A DNA stretch of 64,000 nt from NCBI GenBank assembly GCA_028866895.1, contig JAGWHF010000011.1, forward strand, positions 1 to 64,000, written 5' to 3'. Numbering within the stretch: position 1 is the first letter of the stretch; the number at the start of each line of letters is the position of its first letter. Both the position numbers and the translations under genes were made by a program. The notes under the pieces are model-generated. The model was not told the origin of the DNA. It ran no database searches and was given only the letters and a program-made list of their open reading frames with translations. Positions 34,360 to 42,099 of the stretch are shown one piece after another. Origin of the DNA: Nitrososphaerota archaeon. Its GTDB lineage: Archaea; Thermoproteota; Nitrososphaeria; Nitrososphaerales; Nitrosopumilaceae.

Positions 34360-35817
34360 ATGAACAGGCTGCTCATAGCGGTAATTGTAGCCGCCGTTGC
34401 AGGCACGGTGTTTGCAATACCGATAATGTCGGAGCACTGGGCTGCGGCCGGGACCATCAGGAAGATCCAGTTCACCCAGACGTTCACGTCGGTGGAGGAT
34501 CCCGGCATCGGACATTCAAGCGAGCAGCTTGCAATGGTACTTGGACCTAACAACGGCACGATTTACAGCGGGACCCTGACATATACGGCAAGCGAGCCCG
34601 TCCAGATAGTGGTGTTTCACAAGATTGACAAGAGCGATTCGAGGGGGCAACCTGTCTGGACAATTGACAATAATACCATATACGCCGAGACTGTTATCAG
34701 TCCCGGCACGGACGGCGGGACTCTTGATTTTGCCGGGTCTGCTCTTGGAATCCATTCCACAAACTCCTCCCAGTTTACCGCAACGGTAACTATTGACGGC
34801 TGGATAAGGGGCGCGACACCCGCGTTCCTCCAGAACGCGACCACGATTGCCCCGGTCAGCACGCTCAGGCTGTCAAGGGAAGAGGTCCCGGTCACAATAC
34901 CGCTTCACGAGGGATTCTACGGCGGCAGGCCGCTCTACTACATCATGACTGATTCAAGCGACGGCCAGTATGCGGCCCAGCTGTCAAGGCAGGGCTGGCA
35001 CCTCCAGGTGTCCACCATTCTTGCGCACACGCCGCAGAACCTGCTGAACAGGATGTACGTCTTCACAAACGGAGTGCCCGGGACCGGCATAGAGGGATTC
35101 CAGAACGAGGTCTTCTCAAGCATACCGTCAAGCAGGAATTTCACGCCGCTGACGCTGGTGGTCCATGCCAGGTGGGTTAGCGGCATGTCGCGGCAGGTCC
35201 TAAACTCCACAAAGGAGATACTTGCGGCAAATGGGACGGGCAAGATTGCGCTTACAAATACCGGTACGGTATTGAACATACCGCAGGTAACGTGGCCGGG
35301 CGGGCAGATGGCATCAAGGAACGGCACGGTGCTGTCGGACGGGACATCCTACACGGGGGGCCAGGTGATTGCAATCGACAACTCGACAGAAACAGTCACC
35401 TTTGTTGCCCACAGGGGGTGGGGGCCAGACGGGAGGACGGCCTATTACATCTTGACCGGTGGGACGCCTCAGGGTCCTGCAAGGCTGATGGGGCTTCCGG
35501 ACATGCCGTCGCTCTCGGCCTTTGCGCCCTACGCAAGGGACCTCTACCTTTTCACAAACGGCATCAGGGGAGGAGGTGCATTCGGATACCAGGAGGGAAT
35601 TTCGGCGGCGCAGCCGGGGGACTCGTCGTACTCGCCTGTGTGCAAGGTCTCGCTTGCCGCATGGAATGACGGGAGGAAGGCTACACTGCTTGAGAACCTG
35701 GGGGACATTGATTTTGAAAAATCGCAGGGCCTGCTGTCAGTCAGGCCTGGAATGGTATACGGCAGCAGCTACATGCTTGACTGCCCGATAATCGAGATTG
35801 CAAACAAGACCTCGTGA
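34360..35817 (+). CDS. Exported protein with an internally duplicated domain
   Basis: A 485-residue protein with a signal peptide or anchor (LLIAVIVAAVAGTVFAIPI). After an N-terminal beta domain to about 170, two related copies of one domain follow, at about 180-300 and 350-455. Equivalent segments are GRPLYYIMTDSSD, LNRMYVFTNGVPGTGIEGFQ in the first and GRTAYYILTGGTP, RDLYLFTNGIRGGGAFGYQ in the second, each ending near a V/L-x-AxW strand. This resembles the DUF7482-type secreted archaeal domain. Function unknown; surface or extracellular location. Confidence 0.7.
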   Translation: MNRLLIAVIVAAVAGTVFAIPIMSEHWAAAGTIRKIQFTQTFTSVEDPGIGHSSEQLAMVLGPNNGTIYSGTLTYTASEPVQIVVFHKIDKSDSRGQPVWTIDNNTIYAETVISPGTDGGTLDFAGSALGIHSTNSSQFTATVTIDGWIRGATPAFLQNATTIAPVSTLRLSREEVPVTIPLHEGFYGGRPLYYIMTDSSDGQYAAQLSRQGWHLQVSTILAHTPQNLLNRMYVFTNGVPGTGIEGFQNEVFSSIPSSRNFTPLTLVVHARWVSGMSRQVLNSTKEILAANGTGKIALTNTGTVLNIPQVTWPGGQMASRNGTVLSDGTSYTGGQVIAIDNSTETVTFVAHRGWGPDGRTAYYILTGGTPQGPARLMGLPDMPSLSAFAPYARDLYLFTNGIRGGGAFGYQEGISAAQPGDSSYSPVCKVSLAAWNDGRKATLLENLGDIDFEKSQGLLSVRPGMVYGSSYMLDCPIIEIANKTS

Positions 35818-35944
35818 GCTCGGGGATGAAAAGCGCCAATGGGGGAAGAGGCGGGCCGCGCGGAATCAGACGACACTTCATCTTTCCTGGGTGCCGCACA
35901 TGATCAAAAGGGATAAATTTGCACCAGAAATTTTTTAATCTGCC

Positions 35945-36733
35945 ATGGCAGGCAAGCTATTCATCGTCGGCGTAGGACCGGGTCATCATGACCACATGAC
36001 GTTCAGGGCAAAGCAGGTAATCGAGGAAAGCGACACCATTGTTGGATACGAGACCTACGTAAACCTGGTGCAGGACCTCATCGACGGCAAGGAGGTGCAC
36101 CGCTACGCAATGACGCAGGAGGTCGAGCGCGCACACCAGTGCATCGAGCTTGCAAAGGCGGGAAAGATTGTCTCGCTTGTATCAAGCGGGGATCCGGGAA
36201 TCTACGGCATGGCAGGACTGATTTACGAGATACTTGCCCAGGAGGGCTGGGACCGGAAGGAGGGACTCTACGTCGAGATCGTGCCGGGGGTATCGTCCCT
36301 CAACTCGTGCGCCGCGCTTGTCGGATCGCCGCTGATGACTGATTTTGCCGTGGTCAGCATGAGCGACCTGCTGGTACCGTGGGAGATAATAACAAAGCGC
36401 GTCGAGGCCGCAGCCCAGGGTGATTTTGTGATAGTGATTTACAATCCTGCAAGCAAGAAAAGGATTCACCAGCTGCAGGATACAAGGAAGCTCTTGCTCA
36501 AGTACCGTCCTCCAAGCACGCCGGTTGCGATAGTCAAGGGCGCGTACAGGGAGTCCCAGGAAGTGGTGCTCACCGACCTTGAGAACATGGAAAAGCACCA
36601 GGACAAGCTGGGCATGATAACGACTGTGATAATCGGGAACTCGTCCACGTACAGGTACGAGGACATGATGATAAACCCGCGCGGTTACACCTCAAAGTAC
36701 GACATCGCAGAGCCGCAAAGCAGGAACAAATGA
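35945..36733 (+). CDS. cbiH: Precorrin-3B / cobalt-factor III C17-methyltransferase
   Basis: A 262-residue tetrapyrrole methylase from ATG 35945. Motifs: KLFIVGVGPGHHDHMT at the N-terminus, DTIVGYETYVNL, VSLVSSGDPGIYGMAG, VEIVPGVSSLNSCAA and the late VVLTDLENM. This combination fits CbiH/CobJ, which methylates C17 with ring contraction in B12 synthesis. Its stop overlaps the next start (ATGA at 36730-36733), so it is translationally coupled to the LLM oxidoreductase. The cbiE gene is about 22 kb away. Confidence 0.9.
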   Translation: MAGKLFIVGVGPGHHDHMTFRAKQVIEESDTIVGYETYVNLVQDLIDGKEVHRYAMTQEVERAHQCIELAKAGKIVSLVSSGDPGIYGMAGLIYEILAQEGWDRKEGLYVEIVPGVSSLNSCAALVGSPLMTDFAVVSMSDLLVPWEIITKRVEAAAQGDFVIVIYNPASKKRIHQLQDTRKLLLKYRPPSTPVAIVKGAYRESQEVVLTDLENMEKHQDKLGMITTVIIGNSSTYRYEDMMINPRGYTSKYDIAEPQSRNK

Positions 36734-37710
36734 AGAGGGTCCGCATAGGCCTCACCCTGCCCCAGGGGTGGCTTGACGAGTTTCCATCCGCAAGGCCCAA
36801 CGAGCAGTTCCTCTTCTGCAAGCGCGTCGCACAGGCGGCGGAAAGGCTGGGGTATGACGCGGGCTATGTCTACGACCACTTTGTCCCGTACTATGGCGGC
36901 AACACGGGCGGGCCGTTCCTTGAGGCGTACACACTGCTCTCGGCGGTGGCATCGGTAACGTCAAAGCTCAGGATAGGCCAGGTGGTAACATGCAACTCGT
37001 ACAGGCATCCCTCACTGCTTGCCAAGATGACGTCGACGCTGGATGCGATAAGCAACGGGAGGCTCGAGTTTGGAATCGGCGCAGGATGGTTTGAGAAGGA
37101 GTACCTCTCGTACGGCTACAGGTTTGATGCTGCATCTGCCAGGATAGAGCAGCTTGACGAGTCAATCTCAATCATAAGGAGGATGTGGACCAAGGAGAGG
37201 GCAAGCTTTGAGGGCAGGCATTACTCGATAAGAAACGCGGCATGCAGCCCAAAGCCCGTGCAGGTGCCGCACCCGCCGGTGATGGTGGGGGGAGGGGGCC
37301 AGAGGCTGATGGAGGTTGTGGCAAGGCATGCGACAAGGTACAACCACCCGTTTGGGACCCCGAGGATACTGGAGGAGAAGGTTGCGCTGCTTGAGAGAAA
37401 GTGCAGGGCGATTCGGCGTGACCCCGGCGAGATTGAAAGCTCGGTGCTGCTGCGCGTCCTTGTGGGAAGGGACGGCGACGAAATCAAACAGGTCATATCA
37501 ACCCTCAAGAAGAAGAACGAGTCGATAACGGAATTCATCCTGCGCTCAAAGGACAGCATAGCAATCGGCACGCCTGACGAGGTTGCAGGATACCTTGAGA
37601 GGTACAGGAAGATCGGCATAAGCTACTTTATAGTGAATTTTGTCGGGCTTTCAAGGTCGCTTGGCATGCTCTCTACCTTCTCAAGAAAGGTGGCGCCATC
37701 GCTCAGGTAG
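36730..37710 (+). CDS. LLM-class flavin/F420-dependent oxidoreductase
   Basis: A 326-residue luciferase-like TIM barrel. RIGLTLPQGWLDEFPS opens the barrel, YDAGYVYDHFVPYYGG holds the usual cofactor-site residues, and RHPSLLAKMTSTLDAISNGR followed by EFGIGAGWFEKEY is the family signature. PVMVGGGGQRLMEVVARHA is the phosphate-binding region. F420 is the likely cofactor by lineage knowledge, but FMN cannot be excluded. The 4-nt coupling to cbiH hints at a role in corrin or another cofactor pathway. It overlaps the convergent tyrS by 8 nt. Confidence 0.88.
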   Translation: MKRVRIGLTLPQGWLDEFPSARPNEQFLFCKRVAQAAERLGYDAGYVYDHFVPYYGGNTGGPFLEAYTLLSAVASVTSKLRIGQVVTCNSYRHPSLLAKMTSTLDAISNGRLEFGIGAGWFEKEYLSYGYRFDAASARIEQLDESISIIRRMWTKERASFEGRHYSIRNAACSPKPVQVPHPPVMVGGGGQRLMEVVARHATRYNHPFGTPRILEEKVALLERKCRAIRRDPGEIESSVLLRVLVGRDGDEIKQVISTLKKKNESITEFILRSKDSIAIGTPDEVAGYLERYRKIGISYFIVNFVGLSRSLGMLSTFSRKVAPSLR

Positions 37711-38758
37711 TGCCCTTGATGGCATCGCGGAGGTCGTCCGAGAGGACCAGCTTCTCCCTGACAGGCCTGATGATGTCCGAGACGTACCTTGCCGCCGCCA
37801 GCTTCAGGTCGGAGGGATGCAGCTTTCGTGCCGCAAAGTCGGCCTCTAGCTCGCCGTAGCTTGCATAGGCCACGTTGCCGCCGAATTTTTCCGGCCGTTC
37901 TATGCTGATTTTTTCCAGCTCGTGGAATACGACGTACCTGAAGATCTCAAGGATGGGGTTCTTGTCCACCACCCCTTCGGGGCACCACGCCTTCCTGAAC
38001 TTGGACTCTATCTCCTCGTCGGTATCATGGATGAATATGCCGGAGGATGACTTTGACTTGGACATCTTGCTTGAGACTATCTGCGAGTCTGCATCGGGGG
38101 CCGCCTGCGGCTCGCCCAGGCCAGCAAGTATGTGGTGGTGGACCGCCACGGGGACCTTCCACTTGAGCTTTGGGAATATCTCCCTTACAAGCATGTGTAT
38201 CTTCCGCTGGTCCATCCCTGCATGCATGATGTCAAGGTCAAGCGAGTGTATGTCGACTGCCTGCATCGGCGGGTAGAAGAGCTGGCCAAGGTCGATCTTG
38301 TCCCTGTCGCCGCTCCGCCCCATTATGGTAAGGGACCGCATCGTCCTGTCAAGCGACATGTTCTTTGAGAACCTTACAAGGTCCATCCAGTAGCCCTTCC
38401 TGGCCTCGTAGAGCCCGGAGCCCTCTATGATCTCGACGCCGGGGCAGAAGAGCCTGAAGGCGTCGGCATAGTATTTTGAGACCATCCGTATCTTGTCCCA
38501 GTCGCCCCCCAGCTTGTTGTTTATGTATGTGTGCCAGTCGGCAAGAAATACGGTACACCTGACCCCGGCCCTGATAAAGTCGTTTATCTTGTAGCCTGTC
38601 AGAATGAGGCTTCCAAGGTGGAGAAATCCCGAGATCTCAAGGCCGATGTAGTGCTTGGGGTGATCGTTTGTATTGAAGAGCGACACAAGCTCCTCCTCGG
38701 TGACGACCTCCTCTGTCGGGTCCCTTGTTACCAGTCTTACCTTCTCTGTTACGTCCAC
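37703..38758 (-). CDS. tyrS: Tyrosyl-tRNA synthetase
   Basis: A 351-residue class I synthetase of archaeal type. The HIGH equivalent is ISGFLHLGSL near residue 46, followed by VFLADWHTYINN for adenylate binding. YPPMQAVDIHSLDLDIMHAG is the tyrosine-site helix, and the KMSKS loop is SSKMSKSKSSSG near 235. The C-terminal domain is short, as expected in archaea. It charges tRNA-Tyr. Convergent with the LLM gene, with an 8-nt overlap of coding ends. Confidence 0.95.
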   Translation of the reverse strand: MDVTEKVRLVTRDPTEEVVTEEELVSLFNTNDHPKHYIGLEISGFLHLGSLILTGYKINDFIRAGVRCTVFLADWHTYINNKLGGDWDKIRMVSKYYADAFRLFCPGVEIIEGSGLYEARKGYWMDLVRFSKNMSLDRTMRSLTIMGRSGDRDKIDLGQLFYPPMQAVDIHSLDLDIMHAGMDQRKIHMLVREIFPKLKWKVPVAVHHHILAGLGEPQAAPDADSQIVSSKMSKSKSSSGIFIHDTDEEIESKFRKAWCPEGVVDKNPILEIFRYVVFHELEKISIERPEKFGGNVAYASYGELEADFAARKLHPSDLKLAAARYVSDIIRPVREKLVLSDDLRDAIKGTT

Positions 38759-38798
38759 TGAAAGTCAGGTCTTTCTTGTGATGCTATAAAGTTACGCG

Positions 38799-39359
38799 TC
38801 AGAGATCCTCGCCTGCCTTCTTCCTCGGCCTCGTGCTAAGGTAGAGCGCGTGCGAGCTTATGATGAATCCTGCAAGGAACATCTTTGTGGCAAAGTTGAG
38901 GTTCCACGGCCTGTGCGGGTCGGGATACGCCACCATGAGCGAGTCTATGTTGGGCAGCTTGCCGTTGACGATGCCGGCGGTAATCTGCGCGTCAAGAACC
39001 ACAAAGTTGTAGATCACCTCGTAAAGTGTGATGGCCGCAAGGCTTGCCAGCATGAGCTGCACAAGAGAGATCTGCCACGAGGGGACCTGCACGGTCCTCT
39101 TCCATCCGATTCTTGTGACGCAGTACCACCCGATTATGGAGGAGAAGAAGAGCCATGAGGTAAGCTTTGCAAAGTGCCTTGTTGGAAACTCGGTCTTCTC
39201 CAGCACCTCGCCCATCACATAGTATCCGGTCTTCTCCCACTCCGCCATCATCTCGTAAATTCCGTAAATGGTGATTGACAGCATGATGAAACCGCAGATG
39301 TAGAATATGTAGAGGAATATCCTGTAGCCTGAATCGCCCTTCTGCAGATGAATCGTCAT
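38799..39359 (-). CDS. Integral membrane protein, four helices, function unknown
   Basis: A 186-residue protein from ATG 39359. This start is preferred over 39413 because a TATA-like TTTTTATATTTC lies about 27 nt upstream, implying a leaderless transcript. Membrane helices: IFLYIFYICGFIMLSITIYG, a second at LTSWLFFSSIIGWYCV, a third at ISLVQLMLASLAAITLYEVI and a fourth near the end (MFLAGFIISSHALYL). A loop with DPHRPWNLNFATK is conserved-looking. No family recognised. Confidence 0.65.
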   Translation of the reverse strand: MTIHLQKGDSGYRIFLYIFYICGFIMLSITIYGIYEMMAEWEKTGYYVMGEVLEKTEFPTRHFAKLTSWLFFSSIIGWYCVTRIGWKRTVQVPSWQISLVQLMLASLAAITLYEVIYNFVVLDAQITAGIVNGKLPNIDSLMVAYPDPHRPWNLNFATKMFLAGFIISSHALYLSTRPRKKAGEDL

Positions 39360-39448
39360 TGTCTCTGAGCTGATGCCACCTGAAATATAAAAATTAGTTT
39401 TCAGGCCAGTCATGAGGTTTAATTACTGTGTGATTTGATACTGCATAG

Positions 39449-40537
39449 TTGAAGATTCCGATAAACGTCCCGCTTGTGGGTAGGGAGGAGATCGACGAGG
39501 TGCGTGCAGTCCTGAAGGAAAAGTCGCTGACCAGCGCGGCAAACGAGGGCGGGAGGCGTGTCCGGGATTTTGAAAGGCTGCTTGCAAATTACACGGGCTC
39601 GCGCTATGCGGTGGCGGTAAACTCGGGGACAGCCGCCCTGCAGGCCGCACTTTACGCGCTTGAGATAGGGCAGGGCGACGAGGTGCTGCTGCCGTCTTTT
39701 ACATTTGTAGCCACGGCAAACGCCGTGGTCTCGGTCGGGGCAAGGCCGGTCTTTGTGGACATTCTTCCGACAAATTATACCATGGATCCTGCTGATCTCA
39801 GGCGGAAGATTACGAAAAAATCAAGGGCCGTAATGCCGGTACACCTGTACGGGAACATGGCCTACATGGGAGAGATAACCGAGCTTGCGGCAAGGCACGG
39901 CCTTGATGTAATAGAGGATGCGGCCCAGTCGCTTGGGACATCGTACAGGGGCAAACAGTCCGGAACATTCTCGCGGCTTGGGTGCTTTAGCATGTATGCG
40001 GCAAAGGTGGTAACTGCGGGCGAGGGGGGAGCGATAGTGACGGGCGAGAGGGAGCTCTATGACAAGCTACGCAAGATAAGGAACCACGGCATGCTCCACG
40101 GGTACGACACGCGCATTCTGGGGCTCAACCTGAGGCTTCCGGAGATGTCTGCCGCGCTTGCCAAGGTGCAGATGAGGCGCCTCCCGGACCTTCTCAGGAG
40201 GAGGGAGAGGAACGCAAGGATGCTCACAGAGCTTCTTGACGGCCTGGGCGTGGTGCTTCCGAGGGAGAGGCCGGGGGCCAGGGTCAACTGGTACCTCTAT
40301 ACGGTATCTGCCAAGAACCGTGACAGGCTGGCAAGGAGGCTCAACGCTCGGGGCATCGGGGCTGCCGCCTACTATTCCGTGCCTGTGCACAAGACGCCGT
40401 TTTACAATTCCAAGGCAAGGCTGCCAATGACGGAATGGGCAGCCTCTGCAGTGCTCAGCCTTCCGGTACACCCGCTTGTTACGGAGGACCAGCTCCATTA
40501 CATCGCAAGAGTGATGCGACAGGAGCTCAAGCGGTGA
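39449..40537 (+). CDS. DegT/DnrJ/EryC1/StrS aminotransferase
   Basis: A 362-residue PLP-dependent sugar aminotransferase from TTG 39449. Motifs: INVPLVGREEIDEV, AVNSGTAALQAALYAL, DEVLLPSFTFVATANAV, the DAAQSLG aspartate, and the Schiff-base lysine in FSMYAAKVVTAGEGG near 188. These enzymes aminate nucleotide-linked keto sugars for surface glycans. In this lineage it may feed S-layer or lipid glycosylation; no other glycan gene is adjacent. Its stop overlaps the following GTG start (GTGA). Confidence 0.92.
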   Translation: MKIPINVPLVGREEIDEVRAVLKEKSLTSAANEGGRRVRDFERLLANYTGSRYAVAVNSGTAALQAALYALEIGQGDEVLLPSFTFVATANAVVSVGARPVFVDILPTNYTMDPADLRRKITKKSRAVMPVHLYGNMAYMGEITELAARHGLDVIEDAAQSLGTSYRGKQSGTFSRLGCFSMYAAKVVTAGEGGAIVTGERELYDKLRKIRNHGMLHGYDTRILGLNLRLPEMSAALAKVQMRRLPDLLRRRERNARMLTELLDGLGVVLPRERPGARVNWYLYTVSAKNRDRLARRLNARGIGAAAYYSVPVHKTPFYNSKARLPMTEWAASAVLSLPVHPLVTEDQLHYIARVMRQELKR

Positions 40538-41013
40538 GCCTGCTAGGAGAGATTGCAGGCGAGATCTGCAGGATTCTCCTGCCAATAGATGACAGGATTT
40601 ACCACGGGAATCCCTCCTCCAATGTTGCAGTATGCACGCTTTCAAGCATGGGCCTGCTAGAAGAGTTGTCAGGATCACCGCTGATGGGCTCCGTCTGCAT
40701 TGCGGGCAGGCTGCTCTCGGAGAACAGGGGGATTGACGCGCTTGTCAGGACGGTACTGTCGGGCGGGAGGATCCGGTACCTGGTATTGTGCGGGAGGGAT
40801 TCCGCAGGGCACAGGGCCGGGCACTCGCTTTTGTGCCTGCACCGGAACGGCGTTGACAGCCGGGGAAGGATAATCGGCTCTTCAAGCCCGCATCCGGTGC
40901 TCTCGCTTACGGCAGACGAGGTCGGGGAATTTCAGGAAAGGATGACAATAATCGACATGACGGGCGAGACTGATCTTCCTACGATAAGGTCGCGGGCTGC
41001 GGGCCTCTCCTAG
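40534..41013 (+). CDS. MtrA-like / DUF4346 protein
   Basis: A 159-residue protein from GTG 40534, overlapping the upstream stop by 4 nt. It resembles the corrinoid-carrying domain of tetrahydromethanopterin S-methyltransferase subunit A: NVAVCTLSSMGLLEEL, a VCIAGRLLSENRGIDALV helix, RYLVLCGRDSAGHRAGHSLL, and the NGVDSRGRIIGSSSPHPVL loop. In MtrA a histidine ligates cobalamin; GHRAGHS here has candidate histidines. There is no membrane helix, so it is not a complete MtrA. Ammonia-oxidiser relatives are non-methanogenic, so a corrinoid or folate-like C1 role is inferred. Convergent with the dUTPase-like gene through CTAG. Confidence 0.75.
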   Translation: MSLLGEIAGEICRILLPIDDRIYHGNPSSNVAVCTLSSMGLLEELSGSPLMGSVCIAGRLLSENRGIDALVRTVLSGGRIRYLVLCGRDSAGHRAGHSLLCLHRNGVDSRGRIIGSSSPHPVLSLTADEVGEFQERMTIIDMTGETDLPTIRSRAAGLS

Positions 41014-41342
41014 TAGCCGTCTAGCTGCCTCTGCCTGTTGATGTGGTGCTTTTTCCGGTACTCGTTTAGGATGTCGGCGGGGGTCATGCCAAGCTCAAGC
41101 GATGCCTGGACCACAAAGTGCCAGATGTCGATGAGCTCCTCCCTTGCAGCAGCCTCGTCAAACTCGGCGGGTTTTTTCCACCACTTCCAGTTTGTCGTGC
41201 GCTGAAGTTCCACTGCCTCGTGGATTATGGCGGTGCACAGGGCGGAGATCTTGCCCTGCGTCTCCTTTGGATACCTCTCAAGGTTCATGGCCTTCTCGAG
41301 GCTTTTCTGGAGCCCGAAGATCTCGTCGAGCGTGTCTGCCAT
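41010..41342 (-). CDS. All-alpha NTP pyrophosphatase (dUTPase/MazG-like)
   Basis: A 110-residue helical protein with the metal-binding pattern of the dimeric dUTPase/MazG superfamily: IIHEAVELQRTTNWKWWKK (ExxE-type with the KWWK insert) and EELIDIWHFVVQ (ExxD). These hydrolyse dUTP or non-canonical NTPs to monophosphate and pyrophosphate, guarding DNA from misincorporation. Its upstream neighbour was probably the pfkB gene until the mobile element at 41386-43480 inserted: the reconstructed gap is about 35 nt. Confidence 0.85.
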   Translation of the reverse strand: MADTLDEIFGLQKSLEKAMNLERYPKETQGKISALCTAIIHEAVELQRTTNWKWWKKPAEFDEAAAREELIDIWHFVVQASLELGMTPADILNEYRKKHHINRQRQLDGY

Positions 41343-41377
41343 GGATTAAGCTTTCCGCCTGTTCTCTATAACCTTTC

Positions 41378-41385
41378 TTAGAAAT
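41378..41385. repeat. Target-site duplication, left copy
   Basis: TTAGAAAT directly outside the left terminal inverted repeat. An identical copy in the same orientation lies directly outside the right end (43481-43488). Confidence 0.85.
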
Positions 41386-41421
41386 AGTAACGTGCAACTA
41401 ACGAGGTTTGGACATGAATAG
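41386..41421 (+). repeat. Left terminal inverted repeat of the mobile element
   Basis: 36 bp, starting AGTAACGTGCAACTAACGAG and ending GACATGAATAG. It is the exact reverse complement of 43445-43480. Confidence 0.9.
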
Positions 41422-41444
41422 TTCTCGGTGTGCAATTTTGGGGT

Positions 41445-41606
41445 TTAATCAGGATCAGGCGAGAACATACTCTGCCAACCAAAAATAAAAAGTTGGATTA
41501 TAGCAAACACATAACCTAAGAGACCACCAACTGTGAAAAGAAGGGCCTCTCCACTGACTTTTCCATGACAAGTTAATCTTGCCAGTTTCCTATTTCGACC
41601 AATAGA
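41445..41606 (-). pseudogene. Possible small membrane-protein fragment without a normal start
   Basis: Open minus-strand frame of about 53 codons ending in TAA at 41445-41447. It encodes a hydrophobic stretch (ALLFTVGGLLGYVFAIIQLF) and a tail MFSPDPD. There is no ATG, GTG or TTG before the hydrophobic part; an in-frame TAG lies upstream. It may be a decayed gene within the element or a chance frame. Confidence 0.25.
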
Positions 41607-41616
41607 TATCTATTGG
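41599..41616. promoter_or_regulatory. 18-bp perfect palindromic operator before the ribbon-helix-helix gene
   Basis: CCAATAGATATCTATTGG is a perfect palindrome ending 3 nt before ATG 41620. Ribbon-helix-helix dimers bind such palindromes, and position at the start codon would give tight autorepression of a leaderless transcript. It also lies upstream of the minus-strand fragment 41445-41606. Confidence 0.65.
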
Positions 41617-41619
41617 TAT

Positions 41620-41775
41620 ATGGCTATGAAAAAAAGAATGGTATCTTTGCCTGAAGAAATGGTCAAAGTTTTAGAGAAAGAACAGAAAGAGAGATCACTT
41701 GAGACCGTGCCTGAAACAATTAGGATGATCTTAAGTGATTATTTTAGAAGAAAGTTACAGATGAAAGAGAAGTAA
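41620..41775 (+). CDS. Ribbon-helix-helix (CopG-like) regulator of the mobile element
   Basis: A 51-residue protein: RMVSLPEEMVKVLEKEQKE forms the beta strand and first helix, SLETVPETIRMILSDYFRRK the turn and second helix. That is the whole MetJ/Arc/CopG fold, with nothing else attached. No toxin gene is adjacent on the same strand. With the palindrome directly before its ATG it likely represses itself and could control transposition genes. AT-rich codon use like the rest of the element. Confidence 0.8.
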   Translation: MAMKKRMVSLPEEMVKVLEKEQKERSLETVPETIRMILSDYFRRKLQMKEK

Positions 41776-41862
41776 GGCTTTTCTTTCATGAGAGAGGTTA
41801 TTGTCTGTAGGGATTCTCAGATATTGAGTTATAAACCCCTACTAGGTACAACGTACCAACTG

Positions 41863-41918
41863 TCACCCAGCAGGGTTCGGGATCGCCAGAGGCGGCACCG
41901 TCTGCGGAAATAGACACA
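41863..41918 (+). repeat. 56-bp direct repeat, copy 1
   Basis: Contains CAGCAGGGTTCGGGATCGCC, then a CGCC-AGA-GGCG hairpin and GTCTGCGGAAATAGACACA. Copy 1 is bracketed by TGTCACC and GGTGACA, which would close it into one stem. A GGTAC-AAC-GTACC hairpin (41845-41857) precedes it. GC-rich in an AT-rich element, identical to 42013-42068, offset 150 bp. It looks like a structured RNA or a protein-binding site. Confidence 0.75.
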
Positions 41919-42012
41919 CGGTGACAGTTTTTATCATTTCATGCGGTGTTCTGGATGATAATCCAGATACTAGCTTATATGTTAATTTCGCCATAGATAT
42001 GACAAGGCTAGT

Positions 42013-42068
42013 TCACCCAGCAGGGTTCGGGATCGCCAGAGGCGGCACCGTCTGCGGAAATAGACACA
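42013..42068 (+). repeat. 56-bp direct repeat, copy 2
   Basis: Identical to copy 1 over 56 bp. Its flanks differ (GTTC on the left, GAAC on the right) but can still pair, which would preserve the outer stem with different bases. It ends 32 nt before the end of the DUF3800-like gene, on its 3' side. Confidence 0.75.
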
Positions 42069-42099
42069 ACGGGAACCTCGCCCTTTTTTTAGTAAGTGG

